DNA of 39,561 bases from Deltaproteobacteria bacterium (GTDB lineage Bacteria; Myxococcota_C; UBA6777), in NCBI GenBank assembly GCA_006226375.1, contig SBHC01000030.1, positions 1-39,561 of the forward strand, written 5' to 3'. Below, piece after piece: positions 26,757-35,677 of the stretch. The notes below the pieces were generated by a model. That model was not told the origin of the DNA, did not search any database, and saw only the letters and a list, made by a program, of their open reading frames with translations. The number at the start of each line of letters is the position of its first letter. Position 1 is the first letter of the stretch. The position numbers were made by a program, and so were the translations under genes.

Positions 26757-28880
26757 TTATTTGTAGCAGTGACGGGTGCGGGTGTCACACTTGTAGCCAC
26801 CACCTGCGTTGCAATAGGAGTTGTTGAGGCAGTTGGTGCGGCACTTGTTGGAGCTACAGGCATAACCACCCGTACAGTCGGAGTCCTTGGTACAGGACGA
26901 CGCCGTGAGCAGCTTGCAGGCACTGCTTACGCAGCCATACCCTGGCCAACAATTGCGGTTGTCGGTGCAGGCTGTGTCACACTTTTGGTTGTAGCAACGG
27001 TAGTTGTTGGGGCAGTTGTAGTACGAGGTGCAGGTTCCTGAAGTTAGCTTGTAACATTGTCGCTTGCTGGTGTCGCAATCGTAGGTTGGGACACATTGAC
27101 TGTCGCTCTGACAGTAGGTTCTGCATTTGCCGCTGCTGCAGCGCAATCCACCGGAACAGTCGGTGTCTTGGGTGCAGGACTTGGAGGTAAGCCCTACACA
27201 CTTTCCGCTGGAGCAGTAGTATTGGTACCAACAATGGCGGTTTTCGGTGCAGGTGGTGCGACATTGCTTGTTGTTGCAGCGGTAGTTGTTGGGGCAGTTG
27301 TTGTCATAGAGACAGGTGCCTGCTGCTAACTTGTAGCATTGTCGTTTGGCCGTATCACAATTGTAGGTCGGCTGGCATGTGCTAGAGCCAATACAGTAGG
27401 TGCGGCACTTCCCACTGTTGCAGACCATTCCTCCAGAGCAGTCGGTATCTTTCGTGCATGACTTGGTGGTGAGGGCGAGGCACTTCCCGCTGGAGCAGTA
27501 ATACTGGTACCAGCAGTGACGGTTGTCGGTGCAAGTCGAGCGACATTGTCCGTTGTTGCAGCGATAGTGGTTGGGACAGTTGTTGTCGTCAATGCAGGTT
27601 CCAGTCGTGAGCTTGTAACATTGGCGGACTTTGGTGTCGCAGTGGTAGCCAGGCTGGCAGTAGCTTGAACCCAGGCAATAGGTGCGACACTTGCCGTTGT
27701 AGCACTTTAGACCACCTCCGCAGTCGGTATCTTGGGTGCATGCTTTGGATGTTGCGGCAAGACATTTGCCGTTGGAGCAGTAGTATTGGTACCAACAGTG
27801 GCGGTTGTCGGTGCAGGTGGAGCGGCATTTTCCACTGTCACATCGGTAAAAGTTGGGGCAGTTGTTGTCATAGAGACAAGTGCCTGCTGGCAATTGGTAA
27901 CATTTGCGTGTGGAGGTGTCGCAATTGTAGCCAGGTTGGCAGTAACTTGCGCTCAGACAGTAGGTTCGGCATCGACCGTTGTAGCAAAGGAGTCCTCCAC
28001 CGCATTCGCTGTTGGTTTTGCAGGTGGTGGTTGAGTAGCTTGCACACTTGCCACTTTTGCATTCAAAGCCGAGACGACAGTCCCGATTGTCCGCGCAGGT
28101 GTTCAAGCATCGATTGGACTTGCAAGCAAATCCGCCCACACAATTGTAGTCGTTGGTGCAGGTACCAGGGGCCAGTTGGTAACATTGACGACGGGTGGTG
28201 TCGCACTTGTAACCACCTTGGCAGTAGCTATCGTTGACGCAATAGGTTCGACAGCGGCTGTTGTAACATACGTAGCCGCCGCCACAATCTGTGTCGGCTT
28301 TGCAAGTGGTCGTTGTGTAAACTACACACTTGCCACTTTTGCATTCAAAGCCTTGGCGACACATTCGGTTGTCGGAGCAAATGGTGTTGCACTTGCTTCC
28401 GTAACAGGAGAAGCCGTTGGGACAGTTGTAATCGGTAGAGCAGGTTCCCGCTGGGATCTGGTAACATTGACGACGGGTGGTGTCGCATTTGTAGCCACCC
28501 TGGCAGTAGCTATCGTTGTAGCAGTTGGTCCTACAGCGGCCGTTGTAGCAAACATAGCCACCGCCACAGTCGTTGTCGGTTTGGCAGGTGGTGGTTGTGT
28601 AAGCGACACACTTGCTGCTCTTGCACTCAAAGCCCTGGCGACATTGTTGGTTGGTGGTACACGACGTCAAACACTTCTTGCTCGAACAGGCGAAGCCGTT
28701 GGGACAGTTGTAGTCCGTTTCGCAAGTGCCTGCGGGCAATACTACACATTTGCGAGTGGAGGTGTTGCACTTGTAGCCTGCCTGACAATAGCTGTCGTTG
28801 TAGCAGGCTGTGCGGCAGCGATTGTTGTAACAGTCGAAGCCATTTTGGCAGTCTTTGTCAGTTGCACAGTAGCCCGTCGG
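26757..28880 (-). repeat. Array of 282-bp super-repeats (94 residues, 16 cysteines)
   Basis: Two matching GCCACA(A/G)TC sites at 28281 and 28563 give a period of 282 bp, and the protein spacing is 94 residues. About seven and a half copies are present, and the last one stops within the unit. Copies from 28.0 to 28.85 kb are the most alike. Confidence 0.8.
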
Positions 28881-30338
28881 TGGTTGACGGCAGTTGTTGC
28901 TGTAACAGACTTGCCCTGTAGGACAGGTGACACCCGCTCCCCACTGGTAGCAGGTTCCTGTCAGCTTGCAGGTTTCGAGTTTGCCGTTGTTGCAACGTTT
29001 TTGGTTGTTCGTGCAGATGCTTTGGCACTTGCACGACGCTACGTTCTGCGACACCACACAGCCATACGTGCAGTTGGTTCCGGCTGTATAGGCGAGGCAG
29101 CCTTGGGCGTTGAGTGTGCAACTGTAGATCTGGTTTCCTGTGCATTTGCTGGTGCCCTTGGTGCATAGGTCGGTGCAGCCGCTGCATTTGCCGTTGCTAC
29201 AGGTTTGGTTGGTGGGACAAGCTTTGGCTGCTCCCCATTTCCAACACTGTTGGGTGTCTTGCTCACAGGCTTGAACGCCTCCGCTGGTGCAGCGGGTGTC
29301 ACCTTGTTTGCAAGCGTTGTTGCAGGGAACAGAGCATTTGCCTACGTTGCAAACTCCGTTGCTGGGGCATGTTGTGCTGGTGCCCCATACCCAGCAACCC
29401 TGGCTGTTTTGTACACAGGGTTGTGTCTTGTTGGAGCCGTCGCAGCGAATGTCACCTTGCGAACAGGCGTTGTTGCAGGCTGCGGTGCATTGACCGTTTT
29501 GGCAAACACCGTTGTTGGGACAGGCCTGGCTGGTTCCCCAGTCCAAGCAGCCTGTGGAGACGGTTGTACAGGTTTGTAGCTTGTCACCGTCGCATTGCGT
29601 TTGTCCCTGCGTGCAGTTGTTTTGGCAGTTTTGGGTGCATGCGCCTCCCTGGCAGACTTCACCGGTTTTGCAGGGCACGCCTTTGGCCCACTCGTAGCAG
29701 CCGTTGCTTCCCTGTTGGCAGAGCTGGACATCGTTCCCAGAGCATCGTGATTCGCCTTGTTTGCAAGCGTCTTGGCAAGTTTTAACACATTGGTCCACAA
29801 CACAAGATTCGTTGGTTCCGCAGCGCTGGACCATCACCTCACGAAGGCAGCCGCCTTGCAACGTGCATTCAAAGACCGCGTTGTTCTTGCAGGTTTTGAC
29901 TCCTGACGAACTGCACAAATCCACACAGGCTTCGGGCACTTCCGGACCTACCGATTCACTTCCGCCTTCGTCCGATTCAGGAAACTCATCAGCAGAGTCG
30001 GTGGGAGGACCATCTGGGTCGGACTCTGGTGTGGTGTTATTCTCTTCGGGTCCTGAGACATTGGGTTCGGTTGGGTTTCCGCCATCGTCTGTAAGCTCAC
30101 CTTTGCCCTGGTCGGGCGTGGTGTCGCTGCTTGCGTTGTCTGGCTGGTTGGAGTCATTGGAGGTGGCGTCTTGTGAGGAGGATGACTCCTTACTTGTTTC
30201 CGCAACCACGGAAGCGTCGTTGCCTGAACCTTCGCTGTTGACGGCGGGGGGCTCTCCGCAATTCGTGAACAACAACAAACACATGGTGAGAATGGCGAGT
30301 CCTGACCAAAGCCAGCCGCGCAGCGCATGCAATCCCAT
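26757..30338 (-). CDS. Cysteine-rich repeat lipoprotein with acidic stalk
   Basis: The 1193-residue product has a signal sequence ending LLLFTNC, an unusual lipobox with Asn before the Cys, so lipidation is likely but not certain. Residues about 30-137 are a low-complexity Ser/Asp/Glu/Pro stalk. Residues about 138-490 hold seven cysteine units of the type C-x4-C-x-G-x4-C...GC.xWG...C, and from about 490 to the end run seven and a half copies of a 94-residue super-repeat with 16 cysteines (DCGGGYVCYNGRCRT, SYCQGGYKCDTTRRQCY, NCPNGF, RQGFECKSGKC). AAGGAG lies 6 nt before the ATG at 30338; an upstream TTG at 30344 is less likely. The pattern is typical of myxobacterial surface proteins with EGF/Dickkopf-like disulfide modules. 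No catalytic motif is seen. A structural or adhesive surface role is inferred from its form and from the related neighbour at 17235. Confidence 0.82.
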   Translation of the reverse strand: MGLHALRGWLWSGLAILTMCLLLFTNCGEPPAVNSEGSGNDASVVAETSKESSSSQDATSNDSNQPDNASSDTTPDQGKGELTDDGGNPTEPNVSGPEENNTTPESDPDGPPTDSADEFPESDEGGSESVGPEVPEACVDLCSSSGVKTCKNNAVFECTLQGGCLREVMVQRCGTNESCVVDQCVKTCQDACKQGESRCSGNDVQLCQQGSNGCYEWAKGVPCKTGEVCQGGACTQNCQNNCTQGQTQCDGDKLQTCTTVSTGCLDWGTSQACPNNGVCQNGQCTAACNNACSQGDIRCDGSNKTQPCVQNSQGCWVWGTSTTCPSNGVCNVGKCSVPCNNACKQGDTRCTSGGVQACEQDTQQCWKWGAAKACPTNQTCSNGKCSGCTDLCTKGTSKCTGNQIYSCTLNAQGCLAYTAGTNCTYGCVVSQNVASCKCQSICTNNQKRCNNGKLETCKLTGTCYQWGAGVTCPTGQVCYSNNCRQPPTGYCATDKDCQNGFDCYNNRCRTACYNDSYCQAGYKCNTSTRKCVVLPAGTCETDYNCPNGFACSSKKCLTSCTTNQQCRQGFECKSSKCVAYTTTTCQTDNDCGGGYVCYNGRCRTNCYNDSYCQGGYKCDTTRRQCYQIPAGTCSTDYNCPNGFSCYGSKCNTICSDNRMCRQGFECKSGKCVVYTTTTCKADTDCGGGYVCYNSRCRTYCVNDSYCQGGYKCDTTRRQCYQLAPGTCTNDYNCVGGFACKSNRCLNTCADNRDCRLGFECKSGKCASYSTTTCKTNSECGGGLLCYNGRCRTYCLSASYCQPGYNCDTSTRKCYQLPAGTCLYDNNCPNFYRCDSGKCRSTCTDNRHCWYQYYCSNGKCLAATSKACTQDTDCGGGLKCYNGKCRTYCLGSSYCQPGYHCDTKVRQCYKLTTGTCIDDNNCPNHYRCNNGQCRSTCTDNRHCWYQYYCSSGKCLALTTKSCTKDTDCSGGMVCNSGKCRTYCIGSSTCQPTYNCDTAKRQCYKLAAGTCLYDNNCPNNYRCNNKQCRTTCTENRHCWYQYYCSSGKCVGLTSKSCTQDTDCSGGLRCSSGKCRTYCQSDSQCVPTYDCDTSKRQCYKLTSGTCTSYYNCPNNYRCYNQKCDTACTDNRNCWPGYGCVSSACKLLTASSCTKDSDCTGGYACSSNKCRTNCLNNSYCNAGGGYKCDTRTRHCYK

Positions 30339-30494
30339 AACCAACTCCTTGGAAACGATATCGTACGTACAAACAAGGTTCAGTCTTAAGCTGAATTCTC
30401 CCTGTTGTATCTTATAGCTACCAGAGTTCGCAATGGTTTTCTTGGGAAAGTTAGAGGCAAAAAGAAGGCGGAAGCGGAGGGAGAAGAGAGGGTC

Positions 30495-31913
30495 TTATTT
30501 GTAGGTAAGGAAGAGAGTGCCGAGGCACATCTCATCGTGGGTGCCATCGCCCCAGTTGAGGTCTTTGGGCTTGGCTTTGGTGCCACCAATCATCGGCTGG
30601 TTTTCGGCGCTGTTGTCCCAGGTGCAGGTGAGCCGGACTTTGTCTCCTGGTCGAACTTCAATGGGCTCCTTGAGCGAGTAGCTGTTTTGCCAGTTGAAGT
30701 CCCATTTCTTGATACGGATGGCGCACACTTTGTCGTCGGTTTCTTTTCGTTCGACGACAACGGAGGCAGACAGCCCTCGGGTATGCATGTGAAGTCCAAC
30801 GCCGTGGAGAAGAACGGTTCTGGAGGAACTCAGTCCTGTGACAAAGCTATGCTCGGTTCCTACGGAGCCTGCAGGAATGGGCATGGTCTGACCCACAACC
30901 CAAGATGGATCTGCGAAGGGTTGGATGGTGGCTTCCTTCTCTACTTTGTCTGCGACTTGGAACTGAATGCTGCTCTGGTCAGGTTTGGGGTCGTTGGAGG
31001 TTACATTGTAGTGCATCTGAACCACAATCTTGGAGCCCGCTGGAATCTTGATGCCAACGCTTCCATCCTCCGAGAACTGACGGGTGTCGATCCCTGGAGC
31101 CCAGGCTCCAACCCAGCGAAGCTTGGTGAAGGTTCCGATATTGTTTCCTCCACCTTTTCCGGTGGGTCCGCCGTAGCAAGTGTAACCCGTACCTTCCTCT
31201 GCGTCGTCGTACTTTTGGAAGGTGTCAACCAAACTTGGCGGGATCACAAACGCGATAAGGTGGTGGGCCGTTTCTTTGTTGTCGGCGACCACGCGGTAGC
31301 CTGTGACATACGTATCTGTTTTCTTCGGCCAGTCGATGATAAAACATCGATAGTCATCGGGTTTTTGTTTGGGGACGTAAGGCTCAGGGAGCTTCACCTC
31401 TACATCGTTGCGGAACTCCGGTGCTTTGGGGATTTCTGGCTTCTTGTAGCTCGTGGGGTCGCCTTCGGCGGCGCCTTGATCGATCCAATCAATAAGGATC
31501 TTGCGCTCTTGCTCGGTCATTCCGATGCTGTCTTTGTATTCGTTGCAGGAATCGTCCGGCTTCCAGGGCGGCATGCGATGGGCTTGGATGGAGTCCCGAA
31601 TCGCCGACTTGAACTGAGAGGCTTCTTTGAAGCTGGTGATGGGAAAGGGACCAATGTTCCCTGGCGTATGGCAATTCTGGCATTTGGCTTCGAGAATGGC
31701 GCGAGCATCCTTGTGATACGTCAAGGCTTTGCTGCTCGTGTTGGTGTTGCCATTCGAGTTCGTGTTGGTATTCCCGTTCGAGTTGGTCGTGGTGTTGGTG
31801 TTTCCGTTGTTGTTGTTTTGGTCAGGGTTTCCACCGCAGCCCACAACCAAAAGCATCAAACTTGTCGCTGCAATCCCAAGAGTTGCTTTTCCAAACATTC
31901 TCCATCCCTTCAT
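30495..31913 (-). CDS. Lipoprotein with a c-type haem motif and a copper type II monooxygenase-like domain
   Basis: The 472-residue product has a lipobox VVGC (Cys26) and then an Asn/Thr/Gly-rich low-complexity linker (NGNTNT repeats). A haem-binding C78-Q-N-C81-H82 follows in a cytochrome-like segment that includes HRMPPW. The rest resembles the core of peptidylglycine alpha-hydroxylating / dopamine beta-monooxygenases. The six expected copper ligands are there: H217 and H218 (AHHL), H301 (QMHYN), H375 and H377 (LHMHTRG), and M462 (DEMC). It should act outside the inner membrane with copper and one haem c. Family enzymes hydroxylate C-H bonds with O2; the substrate here is unknown. Start: ATG 31913 with GAGGA about 5 nt upstream. 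A sigma-54-like element lies upstream at 32030-32045. Confidence 0.88.
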   Translation of the reverse strand: MKGWRMFGKATLGIAATSLMLLVVGCGGNPDQNNNNGNTNTTTNSNGNTNTNSNGNTNTSSKALTYHKDARAILEAKCQNCHTPGNIGPFPITSFKEASQFKSAIRDSIQAHRMPPWKPDDSCNEYKDSIGMTEQERKILIDWIDQGAAEGDPTSYKKPEIPKAPEFRNDVEVKLPEPYVPKQKPDDYRCFIIDWPKKTDTYVTGYRVVADNKETAHHLIAFVIPPSLVDTFQKYDDAEEGTGYTCYGGPTGKGGGNNIGTFTKLRWVGAWAPGIDTRQFSEDGSVGIKIPAGSKIVVQMHYNVTSNDPKPDQSSIQFQVADKVEKEATIQPFADPSWVVGQTMPIPAGSVGTEHSFVTGLSSSRTVLLHGVGLHMHTRGLSASVVVERKETDDKVCAIRIKKWDFNWQNSYSLKEPIEVRPGDKVRLTCTWDNSAENQPMIGGTKAKPKDLNWGDGTHDEMCLGTLFLTYK

Positions 31914-32029
31914 GATCTTCCTCGCATCTGGTAGTCGATTTCCGTGCCGGAGAGAGGGTCATACGCAGCTCCATCTTTGTCGATAGACCTGGCAGAGCTC
32001 TGCTCGATGATGGTTGTACCAAACAAATG

Positions 32030-32045
32030 TGCAAGAATTGTGCAA
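32030..32045 (-). promoter_or_regulatory. Sigma-54-like -24/-12 element upstream of the copper/haem gene
   Basis: On the minus strand the site reads TTGCAC-AATTC-TTGCA. It matches TGGCAC-N5-TTGCA except for one base in the -24 element. It lies about 117 bp before the start codon. An overlapping doubled 8-mer (AATTGTGC, 32036-32051) can make such a match by chance. Confidence 0.3.
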
Positions 32046-32126
32046 TTGTGCAGATCAAGGAAAAGAAGAGGGAGGGGGACTCTGAAAATGCCGGATGCCA
32101 CAGCTTTTGGGAGGGGCACTCTTTTT

Positions 32127-35100
32127 TTACAGTCCTGCGCCAACAGAGCGTGAGACAACGTTGGCAAGAAGTGCCTCAGAGGCTCCACCGGACCGGACCA
32201 TCTTCATCCGTTGGGCCATCTTCATGGCAACATCTTTGCTGCCGAACTTGGTCGCGTCTTGCAGGGTTGCAGAAGAGGACGAAGACCACATCTCTTCCAG
32301 CGCACCGCCAAAGCCATTGGCCCACATCTCCTGGTTGCCGATGTTGTTAATCAAGACACGAGGTTGAGCTGCGATGCCTCGTGAGAGCACGTTTTCGAGT
32401 GTGATCTTCATGGCCTGGCCTCGGACCGTGGAGTCCATGAAGTGCCGTCCCAAATCAAAGGCGAGCTTGTCACGGCCTGCTTGCATCAACGTTTCGCGAC
32501 CCAAGGCCCTGGCGTTGTCGCCGAGCGCCTCAGACGCAGCTTTAAGGATCTCACGGTCGCTAAAGGTTCGGTTCGCGAACATCTTGCGTCCCATGTTCAT
32601 TTGAATCTTACCGATGATGGATTGGCTGAGGTGTTCGCCAAACTTCAGGGTGCCTGTTCCAATGGCCCATCCTTTCGCTCCTTGCAGCGCGGCAGAGCCT
32701 GAGTCTGACAGCACCTTTTGAACGGCGTCGGTAAACTCCATATCCCAGGTTTCGTCTTGGGAAAGGGTCTGCGCTCCAGCTGTTACGCCGCTGTACAGAC
32801 CGCCTTTGGCAGCGCCTTGCAACGCGCCGGTCAATACCTTGCGAGTGAGGGTTTGGGCCATCCAGTCTTCGCCAGCCTTGCGCAACACGCCCGAAGCGGC
32901 TCGCTCCACGGTTGCCATGGTGACTTTCCCGCCGCTCTCGCGAAGAGCTTGACGACCCATCAACATGAGCCCTTTCTCGGTGACATTTTTGCCTTGCGCC
33001 AACAAGACACGTTTGCCTACTGCAGAGGACACGGCGTCCACGGCTTTTCCGCCGCCGTAGAAGGCGAGGCCCTCTCCTGCTCCTGTGAGAAAGTCTTTGG
33101 CTCCGTCCATGCCGACCATATCGTAAGAGTTGCCGACCAGGAGCTTGTGGGTTGCGGCTTTGGTTGCTCCTGCGCTGGCGGCGACCAAGGCCGCTGCAGG
33201 GAGAGCGGCCAGTCCACCTGTGGCCGCTGTGGCTGCTGCTGCCACAGAGACTGTCGCAATGTTACCGACGGTGTCGGCCACTGAGTCTTTTTCAGCCTGG
33301 TATTCGGCTGTGAGTTGGTCCAGCTTGGTTTCCGAAGCTGACATTGCCTTGTCGGCCTGGAGCATGGTGATGTCGCCGCGTTGGGCGCCTTGCGCGATGG
33401 CTTTCAACTCACGAAGCTCGTTGTCGATGCGGAAGCCTGTGTCAGAGAACGCGTCCATCACTGTGTCGCTTGCGTTGGCTGCAGGGGAACCATGATGTCG
33501 TTCGCGGGACGCGCGAATCTCAGCTCGGTCCAGGCGCTCACGCATGGTTTGGGGCGGCTGAGCGAGTGCATCTTCGGCTTGCCAGATGTCGCGGGAGCCC
33601 AACTCCGCTTTCAGATCTGTCATCAAGTCTTTGCCATACGCAGCTTTGTAGTTCTCCTGAACCTGGAGACGTTCTTGTGGAGACAATCCCTCCAAAGCTT
33701 TGTGGACAGCGGCTTCGTCGGTGCCCAACCGATCCATGGCAAAGTGCAGCTGTTGCTCTCGGGTCAGGCTGCCGTTTTGGAGGAGCAGCTCAGCACGCTC
33801 CAGGTCGTTGCCGCCCAGCTCGGAGCGAAGTCTTTGCATCATGGCCGGGTTGCTTTGGATGGCCTTCCGTTCTTCGGGTTTGGCTTTTCCCAGCGCGTCA
33901 AAGATGTCTTGCTCTCGTGTGCCCACGCCCGACATCGCAACATCAAGCGATTGCTCAAGGCTGAGGCTTCCATGCTCCAAGAGATACAGAGCTTTGGTTT
34001 GATCTGCGCCGGAGAGTTCGCTCTTAATCTTGCTGAGTGCGCTCCCACCGTACTTGGCTTTGTAGTTTGCTTCCAAGTTGGCCCGCTCTTCAGGGCTTGC
34101 TTTCTCAAGGGCCTGGAACAGGGCTTGTTCGTCCGTGCCCAAACCTGTTGATGCGAAGTGAACCCGCTCGGCGAGATCCAACGTCCCATTCTTGGAGAGG
34201 AGGAGGGCCTTCTCCAGATCTTGCCCGCTCATTTCGGAGCGCAGCTCGCTTTCGAGGGTTCGACCGTACTTTTCTTGGTACTCGGCTTTGGCAGTGGCCA
34301 ACTGCTCAGGTGAGAGTCCGTCCAAGGTCTTCATGATGGACATCTCGTCGGTTCCAAACCCCCGGACTGCCTTGTTGATCTCTTCGGCTGTGCTGAGCTT
34401 GCCATGTTGCAACAAGGAGAGTGTCTCATCCAACTCGGAGCCGCTCATTTCGGAGCGGATGTCCTTCTCCAGGTCTCCGTACTTTTGGCCATACTCTTCA
34501 CGAAGGGTGGCCAGTTCTTCGGGTGATTTGCCCTTGAAGACATCCTGAATGGTCTTTTCCTGGGTGCCAAAGCCAGCCATCGCTTGTTTGAGGGTATCAG
34601 CGTCAGAAATTTTTCCGTTTTCAAGCAAGGTGAGCGCTTTGACTTCGTCACCATCGCTCAACTCGGATTTGAGATCCTGGGTCAGGTCTCGACCATATTG
34701 TTTCTGGTAGTTGGTCTTGATTTCTGCGAGTTGCTCTGGCGTTTTGCCTTCCAGGGTACGAAAGATGGAGGCTTCGTTGGTTCCCATGCCGTCCATGGCT
34801 GCGCGCAGCTCATCTTCGGGTCGAATCCGTCCCTGGCGCAAGGTCGCGAGGGCACGAATCTGGTCGTCCCCGCTAAGCTCACTTTTCAGTGCGTCTTCCA
34901 AGGAGCGGCCTGTCTGATCCTTGTACTCTGCTTGGATGAGCTCCAACTCCCGTGGGCTTTTTCCGTACAGGGTATCGAGGATGGCTTTCTCGTCCGTTCC
35001 GACTCCGTCCATCGCAACGCGGAGCATTTCCGTGTCACGAGTGGCAGGAGGAATGTCCGAACCTTTGAGCATCAACTGGGCTTTCTTGAGGTCGTCGCCG

Positions 35101-35579
35101 CCGAGTTCGCTCTTGATCCAGCTATCCAGATCGCCACCGTGTTTGGCCTTAAAGTCGTCGCGAATCATGTTGATCTCTTCCGTGCTGCGATTGGATAGCA
35201 CACGAAGAATCTCTTTCTCGTTGGTTCCCCAGCCCTTCATCGCCTTGTGCAGTCGGTCCGCGGCTCCTTGTGTTGTGAGCTTCGGGTCTTCAGCCTTTGC
35301 TTGTTGGGCTACCTTCTTTTGCCCGATCGCCTGCATCCGGGAGAGCATGGCGGCGTTGGTCTTGGGTTGGGTCACGGTCCGGTGGTGTCCGTTGGAGGAG
35401 CCGGACTGACGCTGGTCCACTGGCGGCCATGTCTCAAACTGACTCTGACGAGTTTGCTGTTGAAACGTCACAGCAGCTGACGGTTGTTGCTGCTCCACCG
35501 AGCCTGTCTTGGCTTCTTTCTTTTCTTCTTTGAGCGGTTGAAGGTTCGGTAGGTTGGGGTTCTGACCAACTTTTTTCAT
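32127..35579 (-). CDS. Eight-repeat annexin-like protein with a hydrophobic C-terminal half
   Basis: The 1150-residue protein has a Gln/Pro-rich, probably disordered N-terminus (1-105) and eight annexin-type repeats: 106-173, 182-250, 254-322, 326-393, 397-465, 469-537, 541-603 and 607-673. Each carries a GxGT-type loop (KGWGT, DGVGT, DGMGT and so on; RLGT in the last) and ends with a [ILW][KR][SA]E motif. In six repeats exactly 38 residues separate the loop Thr from that Glu, the spacing of annexin type II calcium sites. So calcium-dependent binding to acidic membranes is a fair family-based prediction. Residues about 675-770 are helical, about 770-850 are Ala/Gly-rich and hydrophobic, and the rest is unrecognised. 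There is no signal peptide. AAGGAG lies 6 nt before the ATG. Eukaryotic annexin A6 also has eight repeats; most others have four. The effector or structural role of the C-terminal half is unknown. Confidence 0.85.
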   Translation of the reverse strand: MKKVGQNPNLPNLQPLKEEKKEAKTGSVEQQQPSAAVTFQQQTRQSQFETWPPVDQRQSGSSNGHHRTVTQPKTNAAMLSRMQAIGQKKVAQQAKAEDPKLTTQGAADRLHKAMKGWGTNEKEILRVLSNRSTEEINMIRDDFKAKHGGDLDSWIKSELGGDDLKKAQLMLKGSDIPPATRDTEMLRVAMDGVGTDEKAILDTLYGKSPRELELIQAEYKDQTGRSLEDALKSELSGDDQIRALATLRQGRIRPEDELRAAMDGMGTNEASIFRTLEGKTPEQLAEIKTNYQKQYGRDLTQDLKSELSDGDEVKALTLLENGKISDADTLKQAMAGFGTQEKTIQDVFKGKSPEELATLREEYGQKYGDLEKDIRSEMSGSELDETLSLLQHGKLSTAEEINKAVRGFGTDEMSIMKTLDGLSPEQLATAKAEYQEKYGRTLESELRSEMSGQDLEKALLLSKNGTLDLAERVHFASTGLGTDEQALFQALEKASPEERANLEANYKAKYGGSALSKIKSELSGADQTKALYLLEHGSLSLEQSLDVAMSGVGTREQDIFDALGKAKPEERKAIQSNPAMMQRLRSELGGNDLERAELLLQNGSLTREQQLHFAMDRLGTDEAAVHKALEGLSPQERLQVQENYKAAYGKDLMTDLKAELGSRDIWQAEDALAQPPQTMRERLDRAEIRASRERHHGSPAANASDTVMDAFSDTGFRIDNELRELKAIAQGAQRGDITMLQADKAMSASETKLDQLTAEYQAEKDSVADTVGNIATVSVAAAATAATGGLAALPAAALVAASAGATKAATHKLLVGNSYDMVGMDGAKDFLTGAGEGLAFYGGGKAVDAVSSAVGKRVLLAQGKNVTEKGLMLMGRQALRESGGKVTMATVERAASGVLRKAGEDWMAQTLTRKVLTGALQGAAKGGLYSGVTAGAQTLSQDETWDMEFTDAVQKVLSDSGSAALQGAKGWAIGTGTLKFGEHLSQSIIGKIQMNMGRKMFANRTFSDREILKAASEALGDNARALGRETLMQAGRDKLAFDLGRHFMDSTVRGQAMKITLENVLSRGIAAQPRVLINNIGNQEMWANGFGGALEEMWSSSSSATLQDATKFGSKDVAMKMAQRMKMVRSGGASEALLANVVSRSVGAGL
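33561..35264 (-). repeat. Eight annexin-type repeat units
   Basis: The units recur about every 72 residues and share the [KRD]GxGT loop, [ST]PE[EQ] helix start, YGRxL and KSELSG. Repeat 4 has one residue and repeat 7 has six residues fewer between loop and Glu. Repeat 8 has Arg in place of the first loop Gly. Confidence 0.88.
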
Positions 35580-35620
35580 GATCCTCTCCTTAAGAGGCAG
35601 AAAGAGATAGATATATGGAA

Positions 35621-35677
35621 TGCAGGAAAAAGGACCCCTGCAATTCGTTGTAAAAGAATCATTAACCTCGTGTTAAT
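35621..35677. promoter_or_regulatory. Two inverted repeats in the divergent promoter region
   Basis: TGCAGG-N10-CCTGCA spans 35621-35642 and ATTAAC-N5-GTTAAT spans 35661-35677. They lie in the 277-bp gap between the divergent annexin and acylase genes, closer to the annexin start. They are candidate operators for one or both genes. I see no clear -35/-10 pair. Confidence 0.35.

Noticed and set aside
30405-31934. A 509-residue plus-strand open frame
   Set aside because: It lies opposite the copper/haem lipoprotein gene, which has a lipobox, a haem motif, copper ligands and a ribosome-binding site. The plus-strand frame has no domain and is a shadow.
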